64,000 bases of DNA from the NCBI RefSeq assembly GCF_000633535.1, contig NZ_AYMR01000006.1, positions 124,001-188,000 of the forward strand, written 5' to 3'. Origin of the DNA: Leifsonia aquatica H1aii (GTDB lineage: Bacteria > Actinomycetota > Actinomycetes > Actinomycetales > Microbacteriaceae). The notes beneath the pieces were generated by a model. That model had not been told where the DNA came from. It was given only the letters and a program-made list of their open reading frames with translations, and ran no database searches. Of the stretch, positions 29,541 to 39,267 are shown one piece after another (within the stretch, counting starts at the first letter, position 1; every line of letters begins with the position of its first letter). The translations under genes were made by a program, and so were the position numbers.

Positions 29541-31154
29541 TCAGCCCTCCAGGACGGCCATCGCCGCGTTGTGGCCGCCGAGGCCGCTGACAGCACCGCC
29601 GCGTTGCGCACCGGAACCGCAGATCAGGATGCGTGGGTGCGCCGTGGCGACGCCCCAGCGCTGTGCGGCGCTGTCGAGCGGGTCGTCGTCCTCGACGAAC
29701 GGCCAGGACAGGGGACCGTGGAAGATGTTCCCACCCGGCATGTTGAGAGCGCGCTCGAGGTCGCGCGTCGTCTTCGTCTCGATGCAGGGGTTGCCCTCGC
29801 CGTCGGTGAGCAGCAGGCTCTCGATCGGCTCGGCCAGGACGGAGTCGAGGGAGGCGAGCACGGCGTCCTGCAGGCGCTGACGGGTCGCGTCGTTGTTCTC
29901 GTCGGTCAGCCACCGGTCGGGGGTGTGCAGTCCGAACACCGTGATGGTCTGGGCACCGCTCTCGGCGAGCTCGGGATCGAGGATGCTCGGGTCGGCCAGG
30001 GTGTGGCAGTAGATCTCGCAGGGGAGGAACTCGGGCATGACGCCGCGCAGCATGCCCGCATGGGCGGCCTCGAGCTGGGTGTAGGTCTCGTTGATGTGGA
30101 ACGTCCCGCCGAAGGCCGCCCGCGGATCGAGCGTCTCGTCGCGCAGGCGCGGGAGCCGGGTCAGGAGCAGGTTGACCTTGACCTGGGCGCCCTCGGCGCG
30201 CGGGCGCGAGGGAGGGACGGAGCCGCCGTCGCCTGCGACGGAGTCGTCGACGAGCAACCGGTCGTAGATCTCGGGTGCGACGTTCACGAGCACCTGCCTG
30301 CCCACGACGTGACGCTCGTGCCCGTTGCGCACGTACTCCACCGACCCGTCGGGATGGATGGCCGTCACCTCCGCAGCGGTCACGATGCGTGCTCCGGCCT
30401 CGCGCGCCACCCGGGCCAGTTCGCCCGTGACCGCGCCCATCCCGCCGATGGGGACGTCCCACTCGCCCGTGCCCTGTCCGATGACGTGGTAGAGGAAGCA
30501 GCGGTTCTGGTCGAGGGACGCGTCCGAGACGCTCGCGAAGGTGCCGATGAGGGCGTCGGTCGCTGCGACGCCCCGCACCAGGTCGCTCTGCAGGCGGGAC
30601 TCGATGAAGCCGCCGATGGGCTGTTCGATCAGCGCCTCCCACAGTTCGTCGTCGCCCACCAGGGCGCGCGCCTCGGTCCGGGTGAGCAACGGCTCGGTCA
30701 CCGTCGGCCAGAGCGCCCGGGCGACCTCGGCGGTCGACGCGTAGAAGTCCGTGAACGCCTCCGCGTCGTCAGCGGCGCCGACCCGGGCGAAGGAGGCCGC
30801 GGTCGCCTCCTGGTCGGTGTTGTCGATGAGCAGGCCGGCACCGTCGGGGTCGCCGGGGACCGGGGTGTAGGAGGAGTAGCGCCGGCGAGCCAGCCGGATG
30901 TCCAGCCCGAGGTCGTCGATGATGCGCTGGGGGAGCAGGCTCACGAGGTATGAGTAGCGGGAGAGTCGTGCCTCCACCCCGGGGAAGGCCTGGGCGCTGA
31001 CCGCCGCCCCGCCGACGTCGTCGAGGCGTTCGAGCAGGATCACGCTCCGCCCCGCCTTCGCCAGGTAGGCGGCGGCGGTGAGCCCGTTGTGGCCGCCGCC
31101 GACGATCACCACGTCGTGCGTCGGGGCGGGGGAGGAGGGTGCGCTGTCCGTCAT
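29541..31154 (-). CDS. CrtI/PYROXD2-like FAD oxidoreductase
   Basis: A 537-residue flavoprotein with the N-terminal dinucleotide fold VVIVGGGHNGLTAAAYLAKAG followed by LLERLDDVGGAAVS, and the C-terminal FAD segment LICGSGAQRGGAVSGLGGHNAA, the pattern of phytoene-desaturase-like and PYROXD2-like enzymes. No carotenoid genes are nearby, so a carotenoid role is not supported. The start at 31154 follows TAGGCT (complement of 31162-31167) by 7 bases; an in-frame upstream ATG would overlap the divergent putA promoter and was rejected. Confidence 0.84.
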   Translation of the reverse strand: MTDSAPSSPAPTHDVVIVGGGHNGLTAAAYLAKAGRSVILLERLDDVGGAAVSAQAFPGVEARLSRYSYLVSLLPQRIIDDLGLDIRLARRRYSSYTPVPGDPDGAGLLIDNTDQEATAASFARVGAADDAEAFTDFYASTAEVARALWPTVTEPLLTRTEARALVGDDELWEALIEQPIGGFIESRLQSDLVRGVAATDALIGTFASVSDASLDQNRCFLYHVIGQGTGEWDVPIGGMGAVTGELARVAREAGARIVTAAEVTAIHPDGSVEYVRNGHERHVVGRQVLVNVAPEIYDRLLVDDSVAGDGGSVPPSRPRAEGAQVKVNLLLTRLPRLRDETLDPRAAFGGTFHINETYTQLEAAHAGMLRGVMPEFLPCEIYCHTLADPSILDPELAESGAQTITVFGLHTPDRWLTDENNDATRQRLQDAVLASLDSVLAEPIESLLLTDGEGNPCIETKTTRDLERALNMPGGNIFHGPLSWPFVEDDDPLDSAAQRWGVATAHPRILICGSGAQRGGAVSGLGGHNAAMAVLEG

Positions 31155-31281
31155 GCAACAGAGCCTAGGGGACGGCCCGGACGGGGAGAATGCCGTCCAC
31201 AGGAGGCCGCGACACTGCGACTTCTCCACATGTTCGAGCGCCGCCAGCGCCAGCCCGGCCGGGGTCGTTACAGTCGAGGTC

Positions 31282-34200
31282 ATGGTGGATGAAACGGACG
31301 GCGCAGAGGTGCGTCCCGCTGCGCTGGCTCACGAGGCCGTCGAGCTGGCACGCGTCTGGCTCGCCGAGAGCGCGCGTGCGGGCGACGGAGCCCCGGCGCA
31401 GGACCCGGCGGCGGAACGACTGGCGGGGGTGCTCCGCGATCCCGACGGACTGGACTTCGCGGTCGGATTCGTCGACGGGGTCGCCCGGCCGCAGGACCTC
31501 TTCGTGGCCGGGTACAACCTCCAGCGTGTCGCCAAGCGGATCCCGCGCTTCCTGCCCTGGTACATGCGCCTGGCGATCTGGCTGGGCGGCGTGTTCGGCC
31601 CGGTGCTCCCGTGGGTCGTCGTCCCCATCGCCCGCCGCGTGCTGCGCCGGATGGTCGGCCACCTCGTCGTGGACGCGACGCCGCAGAAGCTCGGACCGGC
31701 GATCGCGCATCTGCGGGCGCCCTCCGACCCGCAGGGCCACGGCGCCCGGCTCAACCTCAACCTGCTCGGCGAGGCGGTGCTCGGCGAGGCCGAGGCGGCC
31801 CGACGGCTGGAGGGCACCCGGACGCTGCTGGCGAGGGACGACGTCGACTACGTCTCGATCAAGGTCTCCTCAATCGCCTCGCAGCTGTCGATGTGGTCGT
31901 TCGACGAGACCGTGCAGCGCGTCGTCGAGCGGCTCACGCCGCTCTACGAGCTGGCCGCCGCGTCGCCGACCCCCAAGTTCATCAATCTCGACATGGAGGA
32001 GTACCGCGACCTCGATCTGACGATCGCGGTGTTCACCGGCATCCTCGGCGCGCCCCGGTTCCGCGGGCTCGAAGCGGGCATCGTGCTCCAGGCCTACCTG
32101 CCGGACGCTCTCGACGCGCTGCAGACGCTCACCGAGTGGTCCGCCCAGCGCCGGCTGCAGGGCGGGGCTTCCGTCAAGGTCCGGATCGTCAAGGGGGCGA
32201 ACCTGGCCATGGAGCGCGTCGATGCGGCGATCCACGGCTGGCCGACGGCGACCTACGGCAGCAAGCTCGAGACCGACGCGAACTACAAGCGGGTGCTCGA
32301 CTGGGCGTTGACGCCGGAGCACACCGACGCGGTGAAGATCGGCGTCGCGGGTCACAACCTGTTCGACGTCGCGTACGCCTGGCTGCTCGCGTCGCGTCGC
32401 GGCGTCACCGATCGGATCGATTTCGAGATGTTGCTCGGCATGGCGACCGCCCAGGCGGAGGCCGTCAAGCGGACCGTCGGCGGCCTTCTGCTGTACACCC
32501 CGGTGGTGGACCCCGGCGAGTTCGATGTGGCGATCTCGTATCTGATCCGCCGGCTCGAGGAGAACGCCAGCCACGAGAACTTCATGTCCGCGGTCTTCGA
32601 GCTCGGCTCCGACCAGACGCTGTTCGATCGGGAGCGCGACCGCTTCCTCGCCTCCGTCGAGGCGCTGGAGACCGATGGGCTGCCGCGCGGAGCAGCACCG
32701 ACGCCGCACCGCACGCAGGACCGTACCCGCGAGTGGGAGGAGGCGACCGCGCCGTCGTTCACCCGCCCGCCCGCGGCGGTGCGCTCCACCCAGGCGGAGG
32801 AAGGCCTCACCAGTGTCGTCCTCGGCCTCACCCGGGGGTCGGGAGGGGACGGCGGTTTCGATCCGGAGGATCCGGCACTGCCCTCGGTGTCCTCCGACGC
32901 CGGGTCCGGCCCGGCGTCCTCGGCCGCCGCCGGTGCGCAGGCGACCCCGGCCGGATCGGCCGCCGCCGCGTTCCGCAACGCGCCGGACACCGATCCCTCG
33001 ATCGCGGCGAACCGTTCCTGGGGCCGGCGGATCCTCGCGCGCTCGGTCACGACCGATCTCGGGGTCGAGACGATCGCCGCCGCCGCCGTGGGAGACGCCA
33101 CCCGGCTCGAGACGATCCTCCGGCAGGTGACGGACGCGGGAGCGACGTGGGGCAGACGCAGCGGGTACGACCGTGCGGCCGTCCTCGACCGGGCCGGTCA
33201 CGCGCTGGAGGCCAACCGGGACCGGCTCATCGAGGTGATGGCCGCCGAGACCGGCAAGACCATCGCCGAGGCGGATCCCGAGGTGAGCGAGGCGGTCGAC
33301 TTCGCGCACTACTACGCCGCGCTCGCCCGTGACCTCGACGCCGTCCAGGGGGCGCGGTTCGTGCCGTCCGCCCTCACCGTCGTGACACCGCCGTGGAACT
33401 TCCCTGTCGCCATCCCCGCCGGCTCCGTGCTCTCGGCGCTCGCCGCGGGCAGCGCCGTCATCATCAAGCCGGCCCCGCAGGCCAAGCGCTGCGCCGCGGT
33501 GCTCGTCGAGGCGCTGTGGGAGGCCGGAATCCCCCGCGACCTGCTCGTGCTGGCCGATGTGCCGGAGAACGACCTCGGCCGGGCGCTGGTCGCCGACCCG
33601 CGCGTCGGCCGCGTGATCCTGACCGGTTCGTACGAGACCGCGAAGCTGTTCCGGTCCTGGCGGCCCGATCTGCCGTTGCTGGCCGAGACGAGCGGCAAGA
33701 ACGCCATCATCGTCACTCCGAGCGCCGACTACGACCTCGCCGTCTCCGACATCGTCAAGAGCGCGTTCGGCCACGCCGGGCAGAAGTGCTCCGCGGCGAG
33801 CCTCGTGATCCTGGTCGGATCGGTGGCCCGGTCGGAGCGGTTCCGGCGCCAGCTGGTCGACGCGACCTCCAGCCTCCCGGTCGGCTACCCGGCCGACCCG
33901 ACGAGCCAGATGGGTCCGCTCATCGAGCCCGCCTCCGGCAAGCTCCTGCACGCACTCACCACGCTGGGCGCGGGGGAGGAGTGGCTCGTGGAGCCGAAGC
34001 AGCTCGACGAGACGGGACGGCTCTGGTCGCCGGGGATCCGGACGGGTGTCGAACCCGGCTCGTATTTCCACTTGACGGAGTTCTTCGGGCCGGTGCTCGG
34101 GGTCATGACCGCCCGTTCGCTCGAGGAGGCGGTGCGGTTCCAGAACGCCATCGAGTACGGTCTCACGGCCGGCCTCCACTCCCTCGACGCGCACGAGCTC

Positions 34201-34998
34201 GCCGAGTGGCTCGACACCGTGGAGGCGGGCAACCTCTACGTCAACCGCGGCATCACCGGCGCCATCGTCCGGCGGCAGCCGTTCGGCGGCTGGAAGCGCT
34301 CGTCCGTCGGCGCCGGCACTAAGGCCGGAGGCCCCAACTACCTGATCGGCCTCGGCTCGTGGGTGCCGGAGACCGGCCGCTCCAGCGCCAGCCTGCACTT
34401 GCGTGGTCTGGAGGATCGCGTCTCCGACCTGATCGAGTCGGGGCAGTCGTCGATGGACTACGCCGCGTTCGATCTGGTCCGGCGCTCCGCACTCAGCGAT
34501 GCGATCGCGATCGCGACCGAATACCGGCAGGTGAAGGACGTCTCGGCGCTCGGCGTCGAACGCAACCTGTTCCGGTACCGGCCGGTCCCCGTCACCATCC
34601 GGCTCTCCGACGGGAGCTCGCTGGCCGAGCTGCTCCGCATCGTCGCGGCGGGGACGATCGCACGGTCCCCGTTCACGGTGAGTACCACGCTGAAGCTCCC
34701 ACGCGGGATGCATCAACTCCTGCGCGAACGCGAGATCGAGGTCGTGGTGGAGAACGACGCGCAGTGGCTCGGTCGCGTGCGTGCCGGCACGGTCGGCGCC
34801 CAGCGGATCCGACTCATCGGCGGCGATGCGGTCGCGCTCGCCGCGGCACTGGACGGCAGCCCCGATGTCGCCGTCTACGCCGGGGAGGTGACGCCGTCCG
34901 GCCGGGTCGAGGTCCTGCCCTTCCTGCACGAGCAGGCGATCTCGATCACCAATCACCGCTTCGGCAATCCGACCTCGCTCTCCGAGGGTGTCATCTGA
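31282..34998 (+). CDS. putA: Bifunctional proline dehydrogenase / P5C dehydrogenase
   Basis: A 1238-residue PutA that oxidises proline to glutamate. The FAD-dependent PRODH barrel covers about 100-480 (VSIKVSS, FINLDMEEYRDLDL, YLIRRLEENASHENF). A Gly/Ala/Ser/Pro-rich linker lies at about 530-590. The P5C dehydrogenase domain covers about 590-1060, with Glu802 (LLAETSGKNA) and nucleophile Cys836 (GHAGQKCSA). A C-terminal domain of about 170 residues follows. There is no N-terminal DNA-binding domain, so it is not autoregulatory like E. coli PutA. TACAGT at 31269-31274 is 7 bases before ATG 31282 (leaderless layout); earlier in-frame starts would overlap the divergent gene. It links to the ornithine aminotransferase at 39354 through pyrroline-5-carboxylate. 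Confidence 0.94.
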   Translation: MVDETDGAEVRPAALAHEAVELARVWLAESARAGDGAPAQDPAAERLAGVLRDPDGLDFAVGFVDGVARPQDLFVAGYNLQRVAKRIPRFLPWYMRLAIWLGGVFGPVLPWVVVPIARRVLRRMVGHLVVDATPQKLGPAIAHLRAPSDPQGHGARLNLNLLGEAVLGEAEAARRLEGTRTLLARDDVDYVSIKVSSIASQLSMWSFDETVQRVVERLTPLYELAAASPTPKFINLDMEEYRDLDLTIAVFTGILGAPRFRGLEAGIVLQAYLPDALDALQTLTEWSAQRRLQGGASVKVRIVKGANLAMERVDAAIHGWPTATYGSKLETDANYKRVLDWALTPEHTDAVKIGVAGHNLFDVAYAWLLASRRGVTDRIDFEMLLGMATAQAEAVKRTVGGLLLYTPVVDPGEFDVAISYLIRRLEENASHENFMSAVFELGSDQTLFDRERDRFLASVEALETDGLPRGAAPTPHRTQDRTREWEEATAPSFTRPPAAVRSTQAEEGLTSVVLGLTRGSGGDGGFDPEDPALPSVSSDAGSGPASSAAAGAQATPAGSAAAAFRNAPDTDPSIAANRSWGRRILARSVTTDLGVETIAAAAVGDATRLETILRQVTDAGATWGRRSGYDRAAVLDRAGHALEANRDRLIEVMAAETGKTIAEADPEVSEAVDFAHYYAALARDLDAVQGARFVPSALTVVTPPWNFPVAIPAGSVLSALAAGSAVIIKPAPQAKRCAAVLVEALWEAGIPRDLLVLADVPENDLGRALVADPRVGRVILTGSYETAKLFRSWRPDLPLLAETSGKNAIIVTPSADYDLAVSDIVKSAFGHAGQKCSAASLVILVGSVARSERFRRQLVDATSSLPVGYPADPTSQMGPLIEPASGKLLHALTTLGAGEEWLVEPKQLDETGRLWSPGIRTGVEPGSYFHLTEFFGPVLGVMTARSLEEAVRFQNAIEYGLTAGLHSLDAHELAEWLDTVEAGNLYVNRGITGAIVRRQPFGGWKRSSVGAGTKAGGPNYLIGLGSWVPETGRSSASLHLRGLEDRVSDLIESGQSSMDYAAFDLVRRSALSDAIAIATEYRQVKDVSALGVERNLFRYRPVPVTIRLSDGSSLAELLRIVAAGTIARSPFTVSTTLKLPRGMHQLLREREIEVVVENDAQWLGRVRAGTVGAQRIRLIGGDAVALAAALDGSPDVAVYAGEVTPSGRVEVLPFLHEQAISITNHRFGNPTSLSEGVI

Positions 34999-35035
34999 AG
35001 GCGGGGTGGACGAAGCGCGAGCGTAGGCTGACGCC

Positions 35036-35890
35036 ATGACGACCCCCGCCTCCGCCTCGTCCACCGTGCCCTCCCTCCCGCTCGACTCCGGGCAGAGCAT
35101 CCCGCAGGTGGGCCTCGGCACCTGGCCCCTCGACGACGCCGCCGTGGAGCAGGCGGTGATCGCTGCGGCCGGGCTGGGCTATCGACACGTCGACACCGCG
35201 GTCAAGTACGGCAACGAGGTCGGGGTCGGCCGCGGCCTCGCCGGGAGCGGTGTCGCGCGAGCGGACTGGTTCGTCACCACCAAGCTCGACGGCGAGTACC
35301 AGGGGAACGACCGGGCCCGGGCCGGGCTCGAGGGGAGCCTCGAACGGCTGGGCCTCGACTACGTCGACCTGCTGCTGATCCACTGGCCGCTGCCGGGTCG
35401 GAACGAATTCGTCTCGACCTGGGAGACCTTCATCCGACTCCGCGAGGAGGGCATGGCGCGCGCCATCGGCGTCTCCAACTTCAAGCCGGCGCACCTCGAC
35501 GCGCTCATCGATGCCACCGGGGTCGTCCCGGCCGTCAACCAGATCCAGCTCAGCCCGGCCATCACCCGCCGGGAGCAGCGCGAGTACGACGCCCGCCACG
35601 GCATCCTCACCGAGTCGTGGAGTCCCCTCGGGGGCGGAACGGGTGACCTGCTCTCCTCGCCGGTCCTCGCGGAGCTCGCGCAGAAGCACGATCGCACGCC
35701 GGGGCAGATCGTGCTGCGCTGGCACGTCCAGAACGGGCTGGTGGTCATCCCGAAGTCCGCGGACCCGGGCCGGATGGCCGACAACCTCGCGATCTTCGAC
35801 TTCGCGCTCGACACGGACGACCTGCACGCCCTCGACGCGCTGGACGAAGGCCCAGAGGCCGGCGTCGACTCCGACCGCAGCGGGCACTGA
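35036..35890 (+). CDS. Aldo/keto reductase
   Basis: A 284-residue AKR with the full catalytic tetrad Asp53, Tyr58, Lys83 and His116 in a TIM-barrel scaffold (HVDTAVKYGNE; LIHWPLP; AIGVSNF). It resembles the 2,5-diketo-gluconate reductase-like AKR5 group and would reduce an aldehyde or ketone with NADPH; the substrate is unknown. TAGGCT at 35024-35029 ends 6 bases before the ATG. It lies 37 bases after putA but with its own promoter signal. Confidence 0.88.
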   Translation: MTTPASASSTVPSLPLDSGQSIPQVGLGTWPLDDAAVEQAVIAAAGLGYRHVDTAVKYGNEVGVGRGLAGSGVARADWFVTTKLDGEYQGNDRARAGLEGSLERLGLDYVDLLLIHWPLPGRNEFVSTWETFIRLREEGMARAIGVSNFKPAHLDALIDATGVVPAVNQIQLSPAITRREQREYDARHGILTESWSPLGGGTGDLLSSPVLAELAQKHDRTPGQIVLRWHVQNGLVVIPKSADPGRMADNLAIFDFALDTDDLHALDALDEGPEAGVDSDRSGH

Positions 35891-35931
35891 CGCCGCAGTC
35901 GTCGCTTCTCAGGGCGCGCCGCGGCGACGCG

Positions 35932-37365
35932 TCACGCGTCCGACACCCGCACGAGCGGCAGCGTCACCGTCACCAGCAGGCCGGTCGGCTTCGCGTTGGC
36001 GAGCACGACCTCGCCGCCCGCGGCGCCGGCCAGCGCCGCGACGATGGCCAGGCCGAGACCGCCACCCGCACCGGACGTGGAGGTGCGCGCGCCGTCGGCA
36101 CGCGTGAAGCGGTCCAGGGCCACCGGGATGAACTCCTCGGGCATCCCCGGGCCCGTGTCCCGCACGGTGAGCACGGCCTGGTCTCCGGCGACGGCGATCT
36201 CGGCGGTCACGGTCGCGTCGCCGTGTCCGGGCACGGAGCGGATGGCCGTGATCGCGTTGCCGAGCAGGTTGTCCAGGATGCGCCCGAAGTCGGTCGGGCT
36301 GAGCGCGACGCGCGACTCGGGATGCGGCCGTCGCCGCGGGTCGTATCCGAAATCGACCGAGATCGATCCGGCCTCATCGTCGCCGCTGGCGAGCAGCCGC
36401 GCCCGGTCGATCGCGTCCGTGAGCTCGTCCACGAGCGTGCGCCAGTCGATCCGCCCGCTCGTCGGTCCGGCCTCGATGCGCGAGAGCTCCAGCAGATTGT
36501 TGGCCAGCAGGCCGAGACGCAGCGCGGTCGCGTGCGACGAGCGGATGTCGTCCAGCAACGCCTGCGGGTCACCCGCATCGAGTTCGGCCAGCTCCAGCTG
36601 ACCGCGGAGCACGGCGAGCGGTGTGCGGAGCTCGTGACTGGCGTCGGAGACCATCTGCCGTTCGCGGTCGGCCGAGGCGCGCAAACGGCGGATCAGGTCG
36701 TTCAACGTGGTGGCCAGCTCGGAGAGCTCGTCCTGAGCCGGGCCGACGGTCAGCACGCCGGTCGAGGCCTCTGTACTGGACCGCTCCTCGCCGGCGATGA
36801 TCTCGGCCTGTTCGCGCATCCTGCTCACCGGCCGGAGTGCGGCGCGGGCCAAGAGCCAGGAGGCGCCGCCGAAGCCGAGGATGAGCACGCCGGCCCCGAT
36901 CAGCAGGGCGGCGGTCAGCCGGTCGAGGATGAGCGCGGTGGTCTCGTCGTTGCGTGCTGCGACGATATGGACGTCGCCGTCGACCGTGCTCACGGTCTCG
37001 GTGAGCACCAGGTACTGGTCGTCGCCGAGTTGATACATCGTCGGCGTGTTCCCGAACGAGATCAGCTTGTCGACCCTCGGCTCCATCGCGGACGGCAGCG
37101 TGGACGCGAGGATGTCGCCGCTCGCATCGACCACGGCGAGCTCCTGTCCGCCTCCGGGCAGGTCGAACGGTCCGCGGGGGTTGTTCTGGACCGACTCGGC
37201 CGGGCCGGTGATGTCGTTGGAGAGCAGGGTGACGGTGGCGTTGTGCAGGATCGACGCGACACCGACGCGGATGACGACCACCGCGGCGAGGCCGAAGAGC
37301 GAGGCGACGAGCAGGCTGCCGATGGTGATGCGCGCCGTGATCGACAGCCGCCGCACCCACCTCAC
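35932..37365 (-). CDS. Sensor histidine kinase (OmpR-type pair)
   Basis: A 477-residue membrane sensor: helix 1 at about 13-33, an extracytoplasmic loop of about 115 residues, helix 2 at about 149-173, HAMP at about 173-235, phosphoacceptor His244 in SDASHELRTPL, then the N box (LDNLLGNAI), G1 (DTGPGMP) and G2 (GGGLGLAI) of the ATPase domain. The start is a GTG whose last bases overlap the TGA of the response regulator (GTGA), so the two are translationally coupled; this settles the start against longer options. The signal sensed is unknown. Confidence 0.9.
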   Translation of the reverse strand: MRWVRRLSITARITIGSLLVASLFGLAAVVVIRVGVASILHNATVTLLSNDITGPAESVQNNPRGPFDLPGGGQELAVVDASGDILASTLPSAMEPRVDKLISFGNTPTMYQLGDDQYLVLTETVSTVDGDVHIVAARNDETTALILDRLTAALLIGAGVLILGFGGASWLLARAALRPVSRMREQAEIIAGEERSSTEASTGVLTVGPAQDELSELATTLNDLIRRLRASADRERQMVSDASHELRTPLAVLRGQLELAELDAGDPQALLDDIRSSHATALRLGLLANNLLELSRIEAGPTSGRIDWRTLVDELTDAIDRARLLASGDDEAGSISVDFGYDPRRRPHPESRVALSPTDFGRILDNLLGNAITAIRSVPGHGDATVTAEIAVAGDQAVLTVRDTGPGMPEEFIPVALDRFTRADGARTSTSGAGGGLGLAIVAALAGAAGGEVVLANAKPTGLLVTVTLPLVRVSDA

Positions 37366-38099
37366 GACGTCGACTTCTCCAAGTTCTCGTCCTGCGCGCC
37401 CTCGCTCCCGGCCCTGGCGTCGAGGGCGTTCTTGGCGTCGAGGCGGTAGCCGCGCCCGCGCTCGGTGACGATCGAGAGTCCGGCATCGGCGAGGTCGAGC
37501 TTCTTGCGCAGGTACGAGACGTACTGGTCGATGACGTTGGTGCCGATGTTCTCGGTGGTTCCCCACACGGACTCGAGGATGTCGGCGCGCGACAGGGTCT
37601 TGTCCGGGTTCGTCGCGAACAGGCGCAGCAGCGTGAACTCCCGTCGGCTGAGGGGCATCTCGTGCCCGTCGACGAGGGCCTGGTGCTCATGCGAGTCGAC
37701 CGTGAGGCGGCCGACGGTGACCTGAGGGCGCATCCCGGTCGGCTCGCGGCGCAGGAGGGCGCGCACCCGGGCGGCCAGTTCGGCGAACGCGAACGGCTTG
37801 GTGAGGTAGTCGTCCGCTCCCGAGTCCAGGCCGTGGACGCGATCCTCGATCGCGTCGCGCGCGGTGAGGAGCAGGATCGGCATGGGATTGGCCGCCTCGC
37901 GGATGTGGCGGCACAGCTCGAAGCCGCTCATCCCGGGGAGCATCACGTCGATCGCGGCGGCCGAGTAGGCGTCGCTGCGCAGCGCGATGAGGGCGTCCAC
38001 CCCGTTGGTGACGAGGGTGACGTCGTATCCTTCGGCGGCGAGACCGCGCTCGACGAGGCCTCCCATGTCGGGGTCGTCTTCAACAACGAGCAGCTTCAT
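37362..38099 (-). CDS. OmpR/PhoB-family response regulator
   Basis: A 245-residue regulator with a receiver domain (about 1-118; acidic pair EDD at 7-9, phosphoacceptor Asp51, Lys in LTKPF near 101) and a winged-helix DNA-binding domain (about 130-225, SRREFTLLRLFATNPDKTLSR and VSYLRKKL). MKLLVVEDD at 38099 is the family start; CACGAT 6 bases upstream may be its -10 box. It is the first gene of the two-gene operon with the sensor kinase. Confidence 0.91.
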   Translation of the reverse strand: MKLLVVEDDPDMGGLVERGLAAEGYDVTLVTNGVDALIALRSDAYSAAAIDVMLPGMSGFELCRHIREAANPMPILLLTARDAIEDRVHGLDSGADDYLTKPFAFAELAARVRALLRREPTGMRPQVTVGRLTVDSHEHQALVDGHEMPLSRREFTLLRLFATNPDKTLSRADILESVWGTTENIGTNVIDQYVSYLRKKLDLADAGLSIVTERGRGYRLDAKNALDARAGSEGAQDENLEKSTS

Positions 38100-38187
38100 G
38101 CGCCCATCGTGCCACTCTTCGCCGTGGTGGCGCTCGGTTCCCTGCCCGCGACGCACCGTGGGGGCTGAGGATTCTCGCAGAGGACGT

Positions 38188-38619
38188 TCAGGCTTCTTCG
38201 GCGACGGAGCGCAGCGACTCGAGCGTCTGGGCCCAGTTCTCGCTCATCCGATCGGCCTCCGCCCGGTCTGCGCAGCCGTCCTGTGTGATGGTGACCAGCG
38301 TGGCGTCCCCGTCGGCTTCGGCCTCCAGCAGGTAGGAGACGGTCTGGTAGCTCTCCGGGATGTCCGGCTTGCCGCTGAGCGGGCTGTAGTAGCTGGTCAC
38401 CAGGCGTTCCCCCGGGATGAATTCGAGGATCGTTCCCCTGTCCTCGTAGGGTGCGCCCTTCCACTCGCCGCGGTAGACGATCGGTCCGCCGACCTGCCAC
38501 TCGGTCACGACCCGCGCACCGGAGAGGAACCGGGCGATGGTGTCGGGGTCGGTCAGGGCGTGCCAGAGGGCGTCGCGTCCGGCGGCGATGCGAAGGCTCG
38601 TGCGTGCTGTCTCGGTCAT
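38188..38619 (-). CDS. SRPBCC/AHSA1-domain protein
   Basis: A 143-residue single-domain START-fold protein (RIAAGRDALWHALTDPDTIARFL, GGPIVYRGEWKG, LVTSYYSPLSG) of the Aha1 C-terminal-like family. Such proteins bind hydrophobic ligands and are common as orphan genes in actinobacteria. CAGACT (complement of 38626-38631) is 6 bases before the ATG. It stands between the two-component operon and the Lrp-type regulator on the same strand, but each has its own promoter signal. Confidence 0.83.
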   Translation of the reverse strand: MTETARTSLRIAAGRDALWHALTDPDTIARFLSGARVVTEWQVGGPIVYRGEWKGAPYEDRGTILEFIPGERLVTSYYSPLSGKPDIPESYQTVSYLLEAEADGDATLVTITQDGCADRAEADRMSENWAQTLESLRSVAEEA

Positions 38620-38671
38620 GGCCCGAGTCTGCGCCGCGCCGGTCCGGTCGTCTTGAAGTTTTGCGACCCGG

Positions 38672-39109
38672 TCAGGAATTGCCGCGGTTGATCAGGCGTG
38701 ACAGCACGATCGCACTGCGCGTGTGGTCGACGTTGGGGGCGAGTCGCACCTTCTCCAGGGCGGCCTCCAGGCTCGGGATGTCGCGGGAGCGGATGTGGAC
38801 GATCGCATCGGCGCTGCCGGTCACGGTGCCGGCGTCGACGACTTCGGGCACCGCGGAGAGGATGCGCAGCAGCTCCTCCGGCGAGACGGTCCCGCGGCAG
38901 AAGAGCTCCACGTACGCCTCGGTGCTCATGCCGTCGATCGCGGGGTCGACCTGGATGGTGAAGCCCCGGATCACCCCGTCCGCGACCAATCGGTCCACGC
39001 GGCGCTTCACGGCCGACGCGGACAGCCCGACGACGGAGCCGATGTCCCCGTATCCCGAGCGCGCGTTCTGACGGAGAAGGTCGAGGATGCTGCGATCGAG
39101 GTTGTCCAC
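38672..39109 (-). CDS. Lrp/AsnC-family regulator
   Basis: A 145-residue regulator with an AsnC-type helix-turn-helix (about 3-50, RSILDLLRQNARSGYGDIGSVVGLS) and a RAM ligand-binding domain (about 65-140). GTG 39109 follows TATGCT by 6 bases (leaderless layout). It is divergent from the ornithine aminotransferase gene, and the 244-base gap holds two strong palindromes, so it probably controls rocD and itself in response to an amino acid such as ornithine or arginine. This matches the usual arrangement of Lrp-type regulators beside rocD. Confidence 0.9.
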   Translation of the reverse strand: MDNLDRSILDLLRQNARSGYGDIGSVVGLSASAVKRRVDRLVADGVIRGFTIQVDPAIDGMSTEAYVELFCRGTVSPEELLRILSAVPEVVDAGTVTGSADAIVHIRSRDIPSLEAALEKVRLAPNVDHTRSAIVLSRLINRGNS

Positions 39110-39194
39110 GGCGCAAGCATAGGGTGGATCGTTGCGTATACGTGAGTGTTACGCGGGAATCGTGCGCGGGTGTTCTGGTGCCCGCGTTGCCGAA

Positions 39195-39212
39195 CGTCCA
39201 CACGTGTGGACG
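39195..39212. promoter_or_regulatory. 18-bp perfect palindrome, candidate Lrp operator
   Basis: CGTCCACACGTGTGGACG is fully self-complementary and lies 86 bases before the Lrp-type start and about 140 bases before rocD. Its position and symmetry suit a dimeric regulator such as the adjacent Lrp protein. Confidence 0.6.
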
Positions 39213-39243
39213 CGGTTGCACGTATCTGGCGCGGGGCGTCCGA

Positions 39244-39267
39244 TCGCAACGATTACGTGCGTTGCGA
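39244..39267. promoter_or_regulatory. Inverted repeat, candidate second operator
   Basis: TCGCAACG (39244-39251) and CGTTGCGA (39260-39267) form a perfect 8-bp inverted repeat around ATTACGTG. Related words (TTGCGTATACG near 39132) occur on the other side of the gap. Multiple spaced sites are typical of Lrp-type control, where DNA wraps around an oligomer. Confidence 0.5.

Noticed and set aside
29541-31154. A carotenoid phytoene desaturase (crtI)
   Set aside because: The fold matches, but no crtB or crtE genes are nearby and the sequence fits the wider PYROXD2-like group.
31870-35121. A frame of over 1000 codons antisense to putA
   Set aside because: Antisense frames stay open in very GC-rich genes; its translation is Arg/Gly/His-rich with no domain, while the plus strand encodes complete PutA motifs.
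38100-38187. Extra small gene between the two-component operon and the SRPBCC gene
   Set aside because: No open frame with a start signal; the gap is 88 bases and holds only promoter-like sequence.
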